From Candidatus Methylomirabilota bacterium (GTDB taxonomy: Bacteria > Methylomirabilota > Methylomirabilia > Methylomirabilales > JACPAU01): a stretch of 15,772 nt of DNA. The notes beneath the pieces were generated by a model that saw only the letters and a program-made list of their open reading frames with translations, was not told the DNA's origin and ran no database searches. The stretch is taken from positions 1 to 15,772 of the forward strand of contig JACPAU010000146.1 in the NCBI GenBank assembly GCA_016180705.1. Reading direction: 5' to 3'. Made by a program: the position numbers and the translations under genes. This document shows positions 1-7,507 of the stretch, one piece after another (position 1 is the stretch's first letter; every line of letters starts with the position of its first letter).

Positions 1-35
1 TCCCCTCCGACCCTGTCAAGGGGCGCAACTGAGGC

Positions 36-719
36 CTACTCCGATGGGCCGGGGCGCGCGGGCTCGGTCCGGTTGGTGTGGAAGGCGAGGCTCTTCAGGA
101 GGACGGAGAGGTCCACATTCTGGACCTTGACCCCGCGGGCGACGGTGAGCTGGGTCGGCGCAAAGTTCAGAATGGCGTTGACCCCGGCGGCGACGAGCTG
201 GTCAGCCACGGCCTGGGCCCCAGCGGCCGGGATGGCCAGGACCGCGATCCGGATCTTCCGGCGCGTGAGGACCGGGACGATCTTCTCGACCGGATAGACG
301 GGGATCCGCCCGTGCCTGCGCCCGACCTTCTCCGGGTCCTTGTCGAAGGCCACCGCCAGGCGGAACCCGCGGCGCTGGAAGCCCGGGTAGGCGAGGAGCG
401 CGGAGCCGAGGTTCCCCACCCCCACCAGGGCGACGTGCCAGTCGTGCTTCAGGCCGAGGATCCGCTCCAGGGTGTGCTTCAGCTCGGCGGTGTAGTAGCC
501 GAGCCCCCGGACGCCGAACTGGCCGAAGTAGGCCAGGTCCTTCCGGACCTGGGCCGAGTGGAGGCCGAAGCGCTCGGCCAGCTGCTTGGAGGAGATGGCG
601 CGGACACCGTCCGCCTCCAGCTCCTCCAGGCACCGCAGATAAATGCTCAGCCTCGTGACCGTCCGCTCCGGAATCCGGGCGGGCCGGCCGGCCGCCCCGG
701 CCTCGCGAGCCCCCGCCAT
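36..719 (-). CDS. rex: Redox-sensing transcriptional repressor Rex
   Basis: This gene encodes a 227-residue protein, close to the usual Rex length of 210-220. Residues about 15-80 form a winged-helix DNA-binding domain with the helix-turn-helix SSKQLAERFGLHSAQVRK (43-60). A Rossmann fold follows, with the nucleotide-binding GVGNLG at 100-105. The C-terminal part contains ILNFAP and NVDLSVLLKSLAFH, typical of the domain-swapped Rex dimer. Rex proteins are known to bind DNA when NADH is low and to release it as NADH rises, controlling respiratory and fermentative genes. It is the last gene of the nuo operon. I chose ATG at 719, 5 nt after the nuoN stop. An in-frame GTG at 728 overlapping that stop (GTGA) is an equally plausible start, because several operon neighbours use such overlaps. 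The position suggests feedback between complex I expression and the NADH pool, which is inference. Family assignment is firm. Confidence 0.96.
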   Translation of the reverse strand: MAGAREAGAAGRPARIPERTVTRLSIYLRCLEELEADGVRAISSKQLAERFGLHSAQVRKDLAYFGQFGVRGLGYYTAELKHTLERILGLKHDWHVALVGVGNLGSALLAYPGFQRRGFRLAVAFDKDPEKVGRRHGRIPVYPVEKIVPVLTRRKIRIAVLAIPAAGAQAVADQLVAAGVNAILNFAPTQLTVARGVKVQNVDLSVLLKSLAFHTNRTEPARPGPSE

Positions 720-724
720 CGGCC

Positions 725-2179
725 TCACCCCCCCGCCCCCGCGAGGCCCTGGACCGACCGGACCGCCACCTCCCAGGCGTCCGAGGGGAAGAGGCCGAGG
801 TACAGCGTCCCCGCCACGCCGAGGAGGGTAGCCAGGGCGGTCGCGGGGGAGAGGAGCCCGGCCACCGGCTCCGCCCCCGGCTCCTGCATGTACATGACGA
901 CCACGACCCGGAGATAGAAGAAGACGGAGATGACGCTGCAGAGGACCCCGAGGATGGCGAGCCCGATGTAGCCGGCCTCCACGGCCGCGCTGAAGACGTA
1001 GAACTTCGCCATGAAGCCCGCGGTGGGGGGCAGCCCGGCCAGGGAGAACATAAAAATGGCCATGCTCAGGGCGAAGAGGGGCCGCCGGGTGCCCATCCCG
1101 GCCCAGGCGTCCAGGGTGAGGTTCTCCTCGCCCCGCCGCCCGAGCGCGATGAGGACGGCGAAGGCCCCCACCGTCATGAAGGTATAGGCCACGAGGTAGA
1201 AGAGGAGCCCGGCCGTCCCCAGGGGATTGCCGGCGACCAGGGCCACGAGGAGGTAGCCGGCGTGGGCGATCCCGCTGTACGCGAGCATGCGCTTCAGATT
1301 CCGCTGGGCGATGGCCGCGACGTTGCCCACCCCCATGGTCAGGGCCGCCAGGATCCAGAGCACGTCGGGCCAGGCGCCCTCGAGGCTCACCCCGGCCACC
1401 GGGACGACCCGGAGGAAGGCAGCAAAGGCGGCGGCCTTGGTCCCGGCGATCATGAAGGCCGTGACGGAGGTCGGGGCTCCCTCGTAGACGTCCGGCGCCC
1501 ACATGTGGAACGGAACCGCCGCCACCTTGAAGCCCAGGCCGACCAGGATGAGCCCCACCCCCACCGCCGGGAAGGGGCCGGGGGCGGCGCGGGCCGTGAG
1601 CGCCGCCCGGATCGCGTCGAGGTTCGTGGACGCGGTGGCGCCGTACAGGAACGCCACCCCGTAGAGCAGGAAGGAGGAGGCGAAGGCCCCGAGCAGCAGG
1701 TACTTCAAGCCGGACTCGTTGGAGGTGACCCGCTGCCGGAGGAAGCCCGCCAGGACGTAGAGGGCCACCGAGAGGGTCTCCAGACCGAGGAAGAGCATGA
1801 GCAGGTCCGCGGCGGCGGCCATGACCATCATCCCCAGGACCGCGAAGGTGAGCAGGACGTAGTACTCGGCGAACTGGATTCCCTCGCGCCGGATGTAGGG
1901 CACCGAGAGGAGCACAGTCAGGATCCCGATGACGGCGAAGAGTCCGTAGAAGAAGCAGGCCGCGCTGTCCACCACCAGCATCCCGGCCACGGGCCGCGCC
2001 TCGGATCCCCAGAGCCCCGCGCTCAGGGCTGCCGCCGCCCCGAACCCCAGGAGGGGGATCCAGGCCAGCCGCTCCCGCCGCTCCCGCGGCGTGAGCATGT
2101 CGGCCGCGAGCAGGCCGAGCCCGCTCGCGGCCACCGCCAGCGTCGGCGCCAGCGCGCCCCAGTCCAGCGGGGGCATCAC
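725..2179 (-). CDS. nuoN: NADH-quinone oxidoreductase subunit N (complete copy)
   Basis: This is a 484-residue, highly hydrophobic antiporter-like subunit of the complex I membrane arm, where it forms one of the proton channels. Key charged residues known from the family are visible: Glu in GLETLS, Lys in GFKVAAVPFHMW, Lys in AGTKAAAF, and Lys in GFMAKFYVF of the broken helix TM12. The signature PFHMWAPDVYEGAPTSVTAF is typical of NuoN. Length matches the usual 470-490 residues and I see no break. The start is GTG at 2179 followed directly by ATG at 2176, and either could initiate. Both overlap the nuoM stop codon, which suggests translational coupling. A second nuoN-like gene lies at the opposite end of the window. 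Confidence 0.95.
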   Translation of the reverse strand: MMPPLDWGALAPTLAVAASGLGLLAADMLTPRERRERLAWIPLLGFGAAAALSAGLWGSEARPVAGMLVVDSAACFFYGLFAVIGILTVLLSVPYIRREGIQFAEYYVLLTFAVLGMMVMAAAADLLMLFLGLETLSVALYVLAGFLRQRVTSNESGLKYLLLGAFASSFLLYGVAFLYGATASTNLDAIRAALTARAAPGPFPAVGVGLILVGLGFKVAAVPFHMWAPDVYEGAPTSVTAFMIAGTKAAAFAAFLRVVPVAGVSLEGAWPDVLWILAALTMGVGNVAAIAQRNLKRMLAYSGIAHAGYLLVALVAGNPLGTAGLLFYLVAYTFMTVGAFAVLIALGRRGEENLTLDAWAGMGTRRPLFALSMAIFMFSLAGLPPTAGFMAKFYVFSAAVEAGYIGLAILGVLCSVISVFFYLRVVVVMYMQEPGAEPVAGLLSPATALATLLGVAGTLYLGLFPSDAWEVAVRSVQGLAGAGG

Positions 2180-3759
2180 GACGGCCCTCCCGGCGCCGGG
2201 AGCGCCGCGGCGCTGCCGCGCGGGGGGGCCGGCCGCCCGTAGGCCCGCCCTTCCGCACTCTCGGCCGCCGCGGGGCCCTGCTCCACGCGGGCGAGCAGCG
2301 CCCGGAGCGAGGCTTCACTCACCGAGAGGAGCGGGGCGGGATAGATCCCGATCCACACCACCAGGAGGAGGATGGGCGCCAGGATGCACCGTTCGGCGAC
2401 CGTGAGGTCCCGGAGGCTCCGGTTCGCCTCGTGCCGGACGGGCCCGAAGAGAACCCGCTGGACCATCCAGAGGGTGTACCAGGCCCCCAGCACGACCCCG
2501 ATCACCCCCAGCGCGCCGTACAGGGGCCGGGCCTTGAACGTCCCCGCCAGGATCAGGAACTCCCCCACGAACCCGTTCAGGCCGGGGAGGCCGATGGAGG
2601 AGAGGGCGATGAGGAGCAGGATGCCGCCGAAGACCGGGACCACCCGGAAGAGCCCGCCGAAGTCCTCGAGCATCCTGGTGTGCCGCCGCTCGTAGAGCAT
2701 CCCCACCAGGAGGAAGAGGGCGCCGGTGCTCAGGCCGTGGTTGACCATTTGTAAGAGGGCCCCCGAAACGGCCTGGAGGTTCAGGGCGACAATCCCGAGC
2801 ATGACGAAGCCCAGGTGGCTCACGCTGCTGTAGGCGACCAAGCTCTTGACATCCCCCTGGACCAGCGCCACCAACGCCCCGTACCAGATCCCCGCGATGG
2901 CCAGCCAGGCGACGACGGGGAGGAAGGCGCGGGTGGCGTCGGGGAAGAGGGGCAGGGCGAAGCGGAGGAACCCATAGGTCCCCATCTTCAGGAGGACCCC
3001 GGCGAGGATGACGCTGCCGCCCGTGGGGGCCTCCACGTGGGCGTCCGGCAGCCAGGTGTGGAAGGGCAGCATCGGGACCTTGATGGCGAAGGCCACGGCG
3101 AAGGCCAGGAACAGCCAGGTCTGCTGCCCCGGGGCCAGGGGGACGCCGAGGAGGCCCGGGAGGGCGAAGGTGGGGGACGGAAGCACCTCGCGGCCGGCGA
3201 AGTAGAGGGCGAAGATGGCCAGGAGCATGAGGACCGAGCCGGCCATGGTAAAGAGGAAGAACTTGATGGTGGCGTAGATCCGGCGCGGGCCGCCCCAGAC
3301 CCCGATGAGGAAGTACATGGGGATCAGCATGGCCTCCCAGAAGATATAGAAGAGGATGAGGTCGAGGGCCACGAAGACCCCCAGCATCCCGGTCTGCAGG
3401 AGGAGGAGACAGATGTAGTACTCCTTCGCCCGCGCCCGGATCCAGGGGAAGGAGGCCGCGGTCACCACCAGGCCGAGAAACGTGGTGAGGAGCACGAGGG
3501 GCAGGCTGATCCCGTCCACCCCGAGCAGGTACTGGATCCCGAGACGCGGGATCCAGGCCCGCTCCTCCACGAACTGCAGGCCGGCCACCGCCGCATCAAA
3601 GCCGGCGTAGAGCTGGAGGGAGAGGAGGAAGTCCGCCGCCGTCGCCCCCAGGGCCAGTCCGCGCAGGAGGGCGAGACGTTCCCGGGGCAGGAACAGGAGG
3701 AGGGCCGCCGCGGCCGCCGGGAGGAAGGTCAGCAGACTGAGGAGCGGAAGGTCGGTCAC
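2176..3759 (-). CDS. nuoM: NADH-quinone oxidoreductase subunit M
   Basis: This is a 527-residue polytopic membrane protein of the complex I proton-pumping arm. It carries the expected functional residues: Glu in FWEAMLIPMYF, Lys in IKVPMLPFHTWLPDAHVEAP, Lys in GVLLKMGTYGF, and Glu in GFVGEFLIL, where NuoM carries Glu rather than Lys. Length is slightly above the roughly 510 usual in the family, owing to a proline- and alanine-rich tail after about residue 490 that looks non-membrane. The start is GTG at 3759 with the ribosome binding site AGGAGAG about 2 nt upstream, beginning inside the nuoL stop region. The stop overlaps the nuoN start. I see no internal deletion or frameshift, in contrast to nuoL next door. 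Confidence 0.95.
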   Translation of the reverse strand: MTDLPLLSLLTFLPAAAAALLLFLPRERLALLRGLALGATAADFLLSLQLYAGFDAAVAGLQFVEERAWIPRLGIQYLLGVDGISLPLVLLTTFLGLVVTAASFPWIRARAKEYYICLLLLQTGMLGVFVALDLILFYIFWEAMLIPMYFLIGVWGGPRRIYATIKFFLFTMAGSVLMLLAIFALYFAGREVLPSPTFALPGLLGVPLAPGQQTWLFLAFAVAFAIKVPMLPFHTWLPDAHVEAPTGGSVILAGVLLKMGTYGFLRFALPLFPDATRAFLPVVAWLAIAGIWYGALVALVQGDVKSLVAYSSVSHLGFVMLGIVALNLQAVSGALLQMVNHGLSTGALFLLVGMLYERRHTRMLEDFGGLFRVVPVFGGILLLIALSSIGLPGLNGFVGEFLILAGTFKARPLYGALGVIGVVLGAWYTLWMVQRVLFGPVRHEANRSLRDLTVAERCILAPILLLVVWIGIYPAPLLSVSEASLRALLARVEQGPAAAESAEGRAYGRPAPPRGSAAALPAPGGPS

Positions 3760-3766
3760 GCTCTCC

Positions 3767-5518
3767 TCATCGCCCGAAGGCGAGGTAGGCGAGTAGCAGG
3801 ACCGTCCCCAGGAGGATCGAGACGACGTAGTTGGGGACGAAGCCGGTCTGCACCCGCCGGAGCGCGCGGCTCCCCCACTCCACCAGCGCGGCGGTCCCGT
3901 TCACCGCCCCCTCCACCAGCACGCCGTCCCCCACGCGATAGCACCAGCGGGCCAGGCTCTCGAGGGGCCGCACGATCACGGCGGCGTACACCTCGTCCAC
4001 GAAGAACTTCCCGGCCACGAGCCGGTGAAGCCCGGGGAAGCGCGCCGCGAGGCGGGCCGGGATCGCCGGCCGCCGCCCGTACCAGAGGCCGGCGAGCGCC
4101 GCGCCGGCGAGCGCCAGCGTGACCGACAGCAGAGCCGTCCCGACCCCGCCCTCCGGTGCCGCCGCGGGTGCCCCGCTGGGGGCGGGGAGGACCGGCGCCA
4201 GGAAGCCGTGCAGGAGACCCCGCTCGGGCGGGACCCCCAGTCCCCCGCCCACGACAGCCAGGGCTGCGAGGAGCAGGATGGGGACCGCCATGCTGGGCGG
4301 GGCGTCGTGGACGCGGGTGAGCCCGCCCGGCTCGCCACGGAACGTGCCGGCGAAGGTGAGGGCGAAGCACCGGAACATGTAGAAGGCGGTGAGGAAGGCC
4401 CCGCCGAGGCCGAGGAGCCAGGGGCCGGTGAAGCCGCCGTGCTGGGCCGCCGCGAGGATCTCGTCCTTGGACCAGAAGGCCTTGAAAAAGGCGTGGGTCG
4501 TGAGGTGGAAGATGCCGGAGGCGTAGGCCCCGACGCCGAGGCCCAGGAACATGTACCCGAGCTGGCTGATCGTGGAGTAGGCGATGACCCGCTTGATGTC
4601 GTTCTGGGCGCAGGCGATCGTGGCGGCGAAGACGGCCGTGAGGGCCCCGACCCAGGCGATGATGGCGAGGACCTCCGGGGTCCGGTCGTAGAGGGGGCTC
4701 GAGCGGGCCACCATGTACACCCCGGCCGTCACCATGGTGGCCGCGTGGATCAGGGCCGAGACCGGCGTGGGGCCCTCCATGGCGTCCGGGAGCCAGACGT
4801 AGAGGGGCAGCTGGGCGCTCTTCCCCGCGGCGCCGAAGAACAGCAGGAGGGCGACCGCCGTCAGGACCGGGTCGCCCGCCGGTGTTCCGGCCATCCGGCC
4901 AAAGAGGGCCCCGAAGTCGAAGGTCCCGAATGCCGTCCAGAGGAGGAAGAGCCCCACCAGGAACCCGGCATCCCCCACCCGGTTCACCAGGAACGCCTTC
5001 TTCCCCGCCTCGGCGGCCCGCTCCCGCTCGAACCAGAAGCCGATGAGGAGATAGGAGCAGAGCCCGACGCCCTCCCACCCCAGGAAGAGGAGGAGGTAGT
5101 TGTCCGCCAGGACGAGGACGAGCATGAAAAAGGCGAACAGGTTGAGAAAGGCAAAGTAGCGGGGGTAGTCCCGGTCGTCCCCCATGTAGCCCAGGGAGTA
5201 GACGTGGATGCAGAAGCCCACGCCGGTCACCACCAGAGCCATGACGGCGGCGAGGGGATCCCACAGGAGGCCCACAGACGCCCGGAGGTCCCCGGAGGTG
5301 ATCCAGGGGAAAAGGGCCGACTCGAGGCGCCGGGCCTCCGGCGGCAAGGCGAGCAGGGCCTGCAGGCCCGCGAGGGCCGCGAGGAAGGCGGCGCCGACGC
5401 TGGCGCAGCCCACGGCCCCTACGAGCCGGCGCGGGAAGCGCCGCCCGAGCAGACCGTTCAGGAGGGCGCCCGCCAGGGGGCAGGCCGGGATCAGCCAGAG
5501 GGCCTCAGGCACGCTCAC
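3767..5518 (-). CDS. nuoL: NADH-quinone oxidoreductase subunit L, with internal deletion
   Basis: This is the distal proton-pumping subunit of complex I. It carries Glu in [12 protein letters not shown], Lys in [21 protein letters not shown], and the helix HLTTHAFFK. As written it has 583 residues, while family members usually have 610 or more. The cause is visible: THAFFKA runs directly into [11 protein letters not shown] around 4475-4483. In E. coli NuoL, about 51 residues separate these two motifs, including most of TM11 and the PPxAG-type lead-in to the broken TM12. The reading frame is kept. The start GTG at 5518 overlaps the nuoK stop (GTGA). The longer open frame upstream of it is nuoK read out of frame. 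The gene may be genuinely deleted or mis-assembled. Family identity is certain and functionality is doubtful. Confidence 0.93.
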   Translation of the reverse strand: MSVPEALWLIPACPLAGALLNGLLGRRFPRRLVGAVGCASVGAAFLAALAGLQALLALPPEARRLESALFPWITSGDLRASVGLLWDPLAAVMALVVTGVGFCIHVYSLGYMGDDRDYPRYFAFLNLFAFFMLVLVLADNYLLLFLGWEGVGLCSYLLIGFWFERERAAEAGKKAFLVNRVGDAGFLVGLFLLWTAFGTFDFGALFGRMAGTPAGDPVLTAVALLLFFGAAGKSAQLPLYVWLPDAMEGPTPVSALIHAATMVTAGVYMVARSSPLYDRTPEVLAIIAWVGALTAVFAATIACAQNDIKRVIAYSTISQLGYMFLGLGVGAYASGIFHLTTHAFFKAFWSKDEILAAAQHGGFTGPWLLGLGGAFLTAFYMFRCFALTFAGTFRGEPGGLTRVHDAPPSMAVPILLLAALAVVGGGLGVPPERGLLHGFLAPVLPAPSGAPAAAPEGGVGTALLSVTLALAGAALAGLWYGRRPAIPARLAARFPGLHRLVAGKFFVDEVYAAVIVRPLESLARWCYRVGDGVLVEGAVNGTAALVEWGSRALRRVQTGFVPNYVVSILLGTVLLLAYLAFGR

Positions 5519-5817
5519 CCCCGGAGGAGGTTCACCTCGTCCACGTTCACGGTCTCGCGGTTCCGGAAGAGCGCGACGATGATGGCCAGCCCCACCGCCA
5601 CCTCCGCCGCCGCCACCGTCATCACGAAGAACACGACGACCTGCCCGTCGAGGGAGCCGAGGAAGCGGGCGAAGGCCACGAAGGTCAGGTTGACCGCGTT
5701 GAGCATGAGCTCGACCGACATGAAGATCACGAGGGCGTTCCGGCGGGTGGCGACCCCCACCACCCCCGTGATGAAGAGGAAGGCCCCGACCAGCAGGTAG
5801 GCGTTCAGCGGCACCAT
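5515..5817 (-). CDS. nuoK: NADH-quinone oxidoreductase subunit K
   Basis: This small membrane subunit has 100 residues, the standard length. It has three predicted transmembrane helices, with the conserved Glu in [12 protein letters not shown] and the second in [11 protein letters not shown]. Both are part of the charged axis that links the quinone site to the pumping subunits. I chose the ATG at 5817 (MVPLNAYLL) over the in-frame upstream start because AAGGAG sits 7 nt before it and homologues begin here. Unlike its neighbours, it follows a 172-bp spacer containing a strong stem-loop. Its stop overlaps the nuoL start. Confidence 0.95.
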   Translation of the reverse strand: MVPLNAYLLVGAFLFITGVVGVATRRNALVIFMSVELMLNAVNLTFVAFARFLGSLDGQVVVFFVMTVAAAEVAVGLAIIVALFRNRETVNVDEVNLLRG

Positions 5818-5884
5818 GTCCTTCTCCTTGCCCCAGCCGCCGCCACCCACGAGCCACGAGCGTGCCGCCGGCCGGCCGCCCGAC

Positions 5885-5980
5885 CGCAGCCGGCCGCCGC
5901 TGGCCCCTGCCCCCGACGCAGCCCTGTCTGGGTATCGGGCGGAGGAGGGGGCGGGGGCCAGAAAGAGGCGGCCGGCTGCG
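5885..5980 (-). repeat. Long two-tier stem-loop between nuoJ and nuoK
   Basis: A perfect 14-bp inverted repeat (5885-5898 with 5967-5980, arm CGCAGCCGGCCGCC) encloses a second 14-bp repeat (5900-5913 with 5948-5961, one mismatch). The tiers are separated by a small internal loop of 1 nt versus 5 nt, with an apical loop of about 34 nt. The resulting RNA stem would have 27 of 28 pairs, nearly all G-C. It begins 10 nt after the nuoJ stop on the transcribed strand. No T-run follows, so it does not look like a standard intrinsic terminator. An mRNA stability or processing element, an attenuator or a dispersed palindromic repeat are possible. The pairing is seen directly and the role is unknown. 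Confidence 0.75.
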
Positions 5981-5989
5981 ACTGCGGGC

Positions 5990-6501
5990 TCATTCGACTT
6001 TTCGCTTCGCCAGGATCAGGGCCCCCACCATGGCGACCAGCAGGATGAGGGAGGTGAGCTCGAAGGCGAGGAGATACCGGGTGAAGAGGAGGCGGCCCAC
6101 CGCCTGCGCGTTCTCCCGGGGCAGGGGCGGGGGCAGGCCGATCTCCCCCTCGGGAGCGGCCGCCATCGTCGCCCACAGCAGGAGGACAGGAGGAGCAGCG
6201 CCGTCCCGGCCCCCGTGCCCAGGGAGAGCTGCAGCCGCCCGATGCGGAGCGGGGAGCCCTCCTCCCGCCGCACGTCCAGGAGCATGATGACGAACAGGAA
6301 CAAAACCATGATGGCCCCGGCGTAGACGATGACGTGGACCGCGGCGACGAGCTGCGCCTGGAGCAGGATGTAGTACCCGGCGAGGCCGAGGAGGGTGGCG
6401 ACCAGGGCGAGGGCGCTGTAGATCGGGTTTCGGTGGAGGATGACGGCCAGGGCCGAGGCCACCGTCAGGACCGTCAGGGCGAGGAAGATCCCCCACTCCA
6501 C
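5990..6501 (-). pseudogene. nuoJ: NADH-quinone oxidoreductase subunit J, split by a one-base frameshift
   Basis: NuoJ is a membrane subunit of complex I with a conserved helix, here VIVYAGAIMVLFLFVIMLL. The first part, from GTG at 6501, reads correctly to GTALLLL. The frame is then lost near 6187. The rest of the protein (VLLLWATMA through [26 protein letters not shown] to the end) continues in a second frame to the stop at 5990-5992. Restoring one G on the coding strand (CTCCTGTCC to CTCCTGGTCC) gives a normal 170-residue NuoJ. The start follows the nuoH stop by 4 nt, with GGGAGA overlapping that stop as ribosome binding site. No nuoI gene lies between nuoH and nuoJ. A sequencing or assembly error is more likely than a true pseudogene, because the sequence on both sides is well conserved. 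Confidence 0.9.
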
Positions 6502-6505
6502 GTGC

Positions 6506-7507
6506 TTATCTCCCGAGCAGGACCGCCGCCGTCACCACCACGTTCGCCAGGCCGAGCGGGAGGAGGACCTTCCATCCGAAGGCCATGAGCTGGTCGTAGC
6601 GGAAGCGGGGGAGCGTGGCCCGCAGCCAGATCAAGAGGAACAGGAAGGCACCGACCTTCAGCAGGAACCAGACCACCGGGGGCAGGAGCGGGCCCCGCCA
6701 CCCCCCGAGGAACAGGGTGGTGGCCACGGCGGAGGCGGTGATCATGTTGGCGTACTCGGCCATGAAGAACATGGCGAACTTCATGGAGGAGTACTCGGTG
6801 TGGAACCCCGCCACCAGCTCCGTCTCGGCCTCCGGGAGGTCGAAGGGGGCGCGGTTCAGCTCGGCGTTGGCGCTCACCAGGAAGAGGCCGAAGCCGAGCG
6901 GCTGCGCGAACACGTTCCAGCGGGGGATCACCCCGAACCAGGTCCCGGCCTGGGCGTTCACGATGTCCACCAGGCTGAGCGACTGGCTGAGCATCACGAC
7001 CCCGACCACCGAGAGCCCCAGGGCCATTTCGTAGGAGACCATCTGGGCGGCGGAGCGCAGACCCCCCAGCAGGGGGTACTTGCTGTTGGAGGCCCAGCCC
7101 GCAAGCACGATGCCGTACACCCCCATGGAAGTGACGGCCAGGACGTAGAGCAGCCCGATGTTGACGTCGGTGATGACCAGGTCGACCGTGCGCCCGAAGA
7201 GGCGGACAGTGTCGCCGAAGGGGATGACGGCGAAAGTGATGAGGGCCGGGACCATGCTCAGGACCGGCGCCAGGCGGAACAGGAGCCGGTCGGCCCCCGC
7301 CGGGACCAGGTCTTCCTTGAAGAACAGCTTGATCCCATGGGCGATGGGCTGGAGCAGGCCGAAGGGGCCGACCCGCGACGGCCCCCAGCGGACCTGGAAG
7401 TCCCCCACGAGCTTCCGCTCCACCCAGGTGAGGTAGGCCACCGTGAGGAGCACGAGGCCGAAGACCACGAGGATCTTGACGAGGCTCAGGAGCAGGAACT
7501 CGGTCAT
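6506..7507 (-). CDS. nuoH: NADH-quinone oxidoreductase subunit H
   Basis: This is a 333-residue membrane subunit that forms part of the quinone chamber and joins the peripheral arm to the membrane arm. Family signatures are intact: ERKLVGDFQVRWGPSRVGPFG near residue 35, KLFFKED, SYEMALGLSVVGV, and the acidic loop AELNRAPFDLPEAETELVAG followed by HTEYSSMKF. Length matches the family (about 325-345). ATG at 7507 overlaps the nuoG stop (ATGA), so I reject the long upstream extension of this open frame. The stop is 4 nt before the nuoJ start. In most bacteria nuoI would come next, but it is not here. Confidence 0.97.
   Translation of the reverse strand: MTEFLLLSLVKILVVFGLVLLTVAYLTWVERKLVGDFQVRWGPSRVGPFGLLQPIAHGIKLFFKEDLVPAGADRLLFRLAPVLSMVPALITFAVIPFGDTVRLFGRTVDLVITDVNIGLLYVLAVTSMGVYGIVLAGWASNSKYPLLGGLRSAAQMVSYEMALGLSVVGVVMLSQSLSLVDIVNAQAGTWFGVIPRWNVFAQPLGFGLFLVSANAELNRAPFDLPEAETELVAGFHTEYSSMKFAMFFMAEYANMITASAVATTLFLGGWRGPLLPPVVWFLLKVGAFLFLLIWLRATLPRFRYDQLMAFGWKVLLPLGLANVVVTAAVLLGR

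Noticed and set aside
2..24. Small dyad (CCCCT/AGGGG) after rex that might be a terminator
   Set aside because: Arms are only 5 bp, there is no T-run, and the window ends before more can be seen.
720..2318. Possible N-terminal extension of Rex giving a 760-residue protein
   Set aside because: The upstream part is nuoN read in another frame. Rex of normal length starts at 719 (or 728).
4025..5800. Long plus-strand open frame (591 codons) opposite nuoL
   Set aside because: It is a shadow of nuoL and nuoK caused by high G+C. The translation is low-complexity, rich in Glu, Gly, Arg and Pro, and has no family features.
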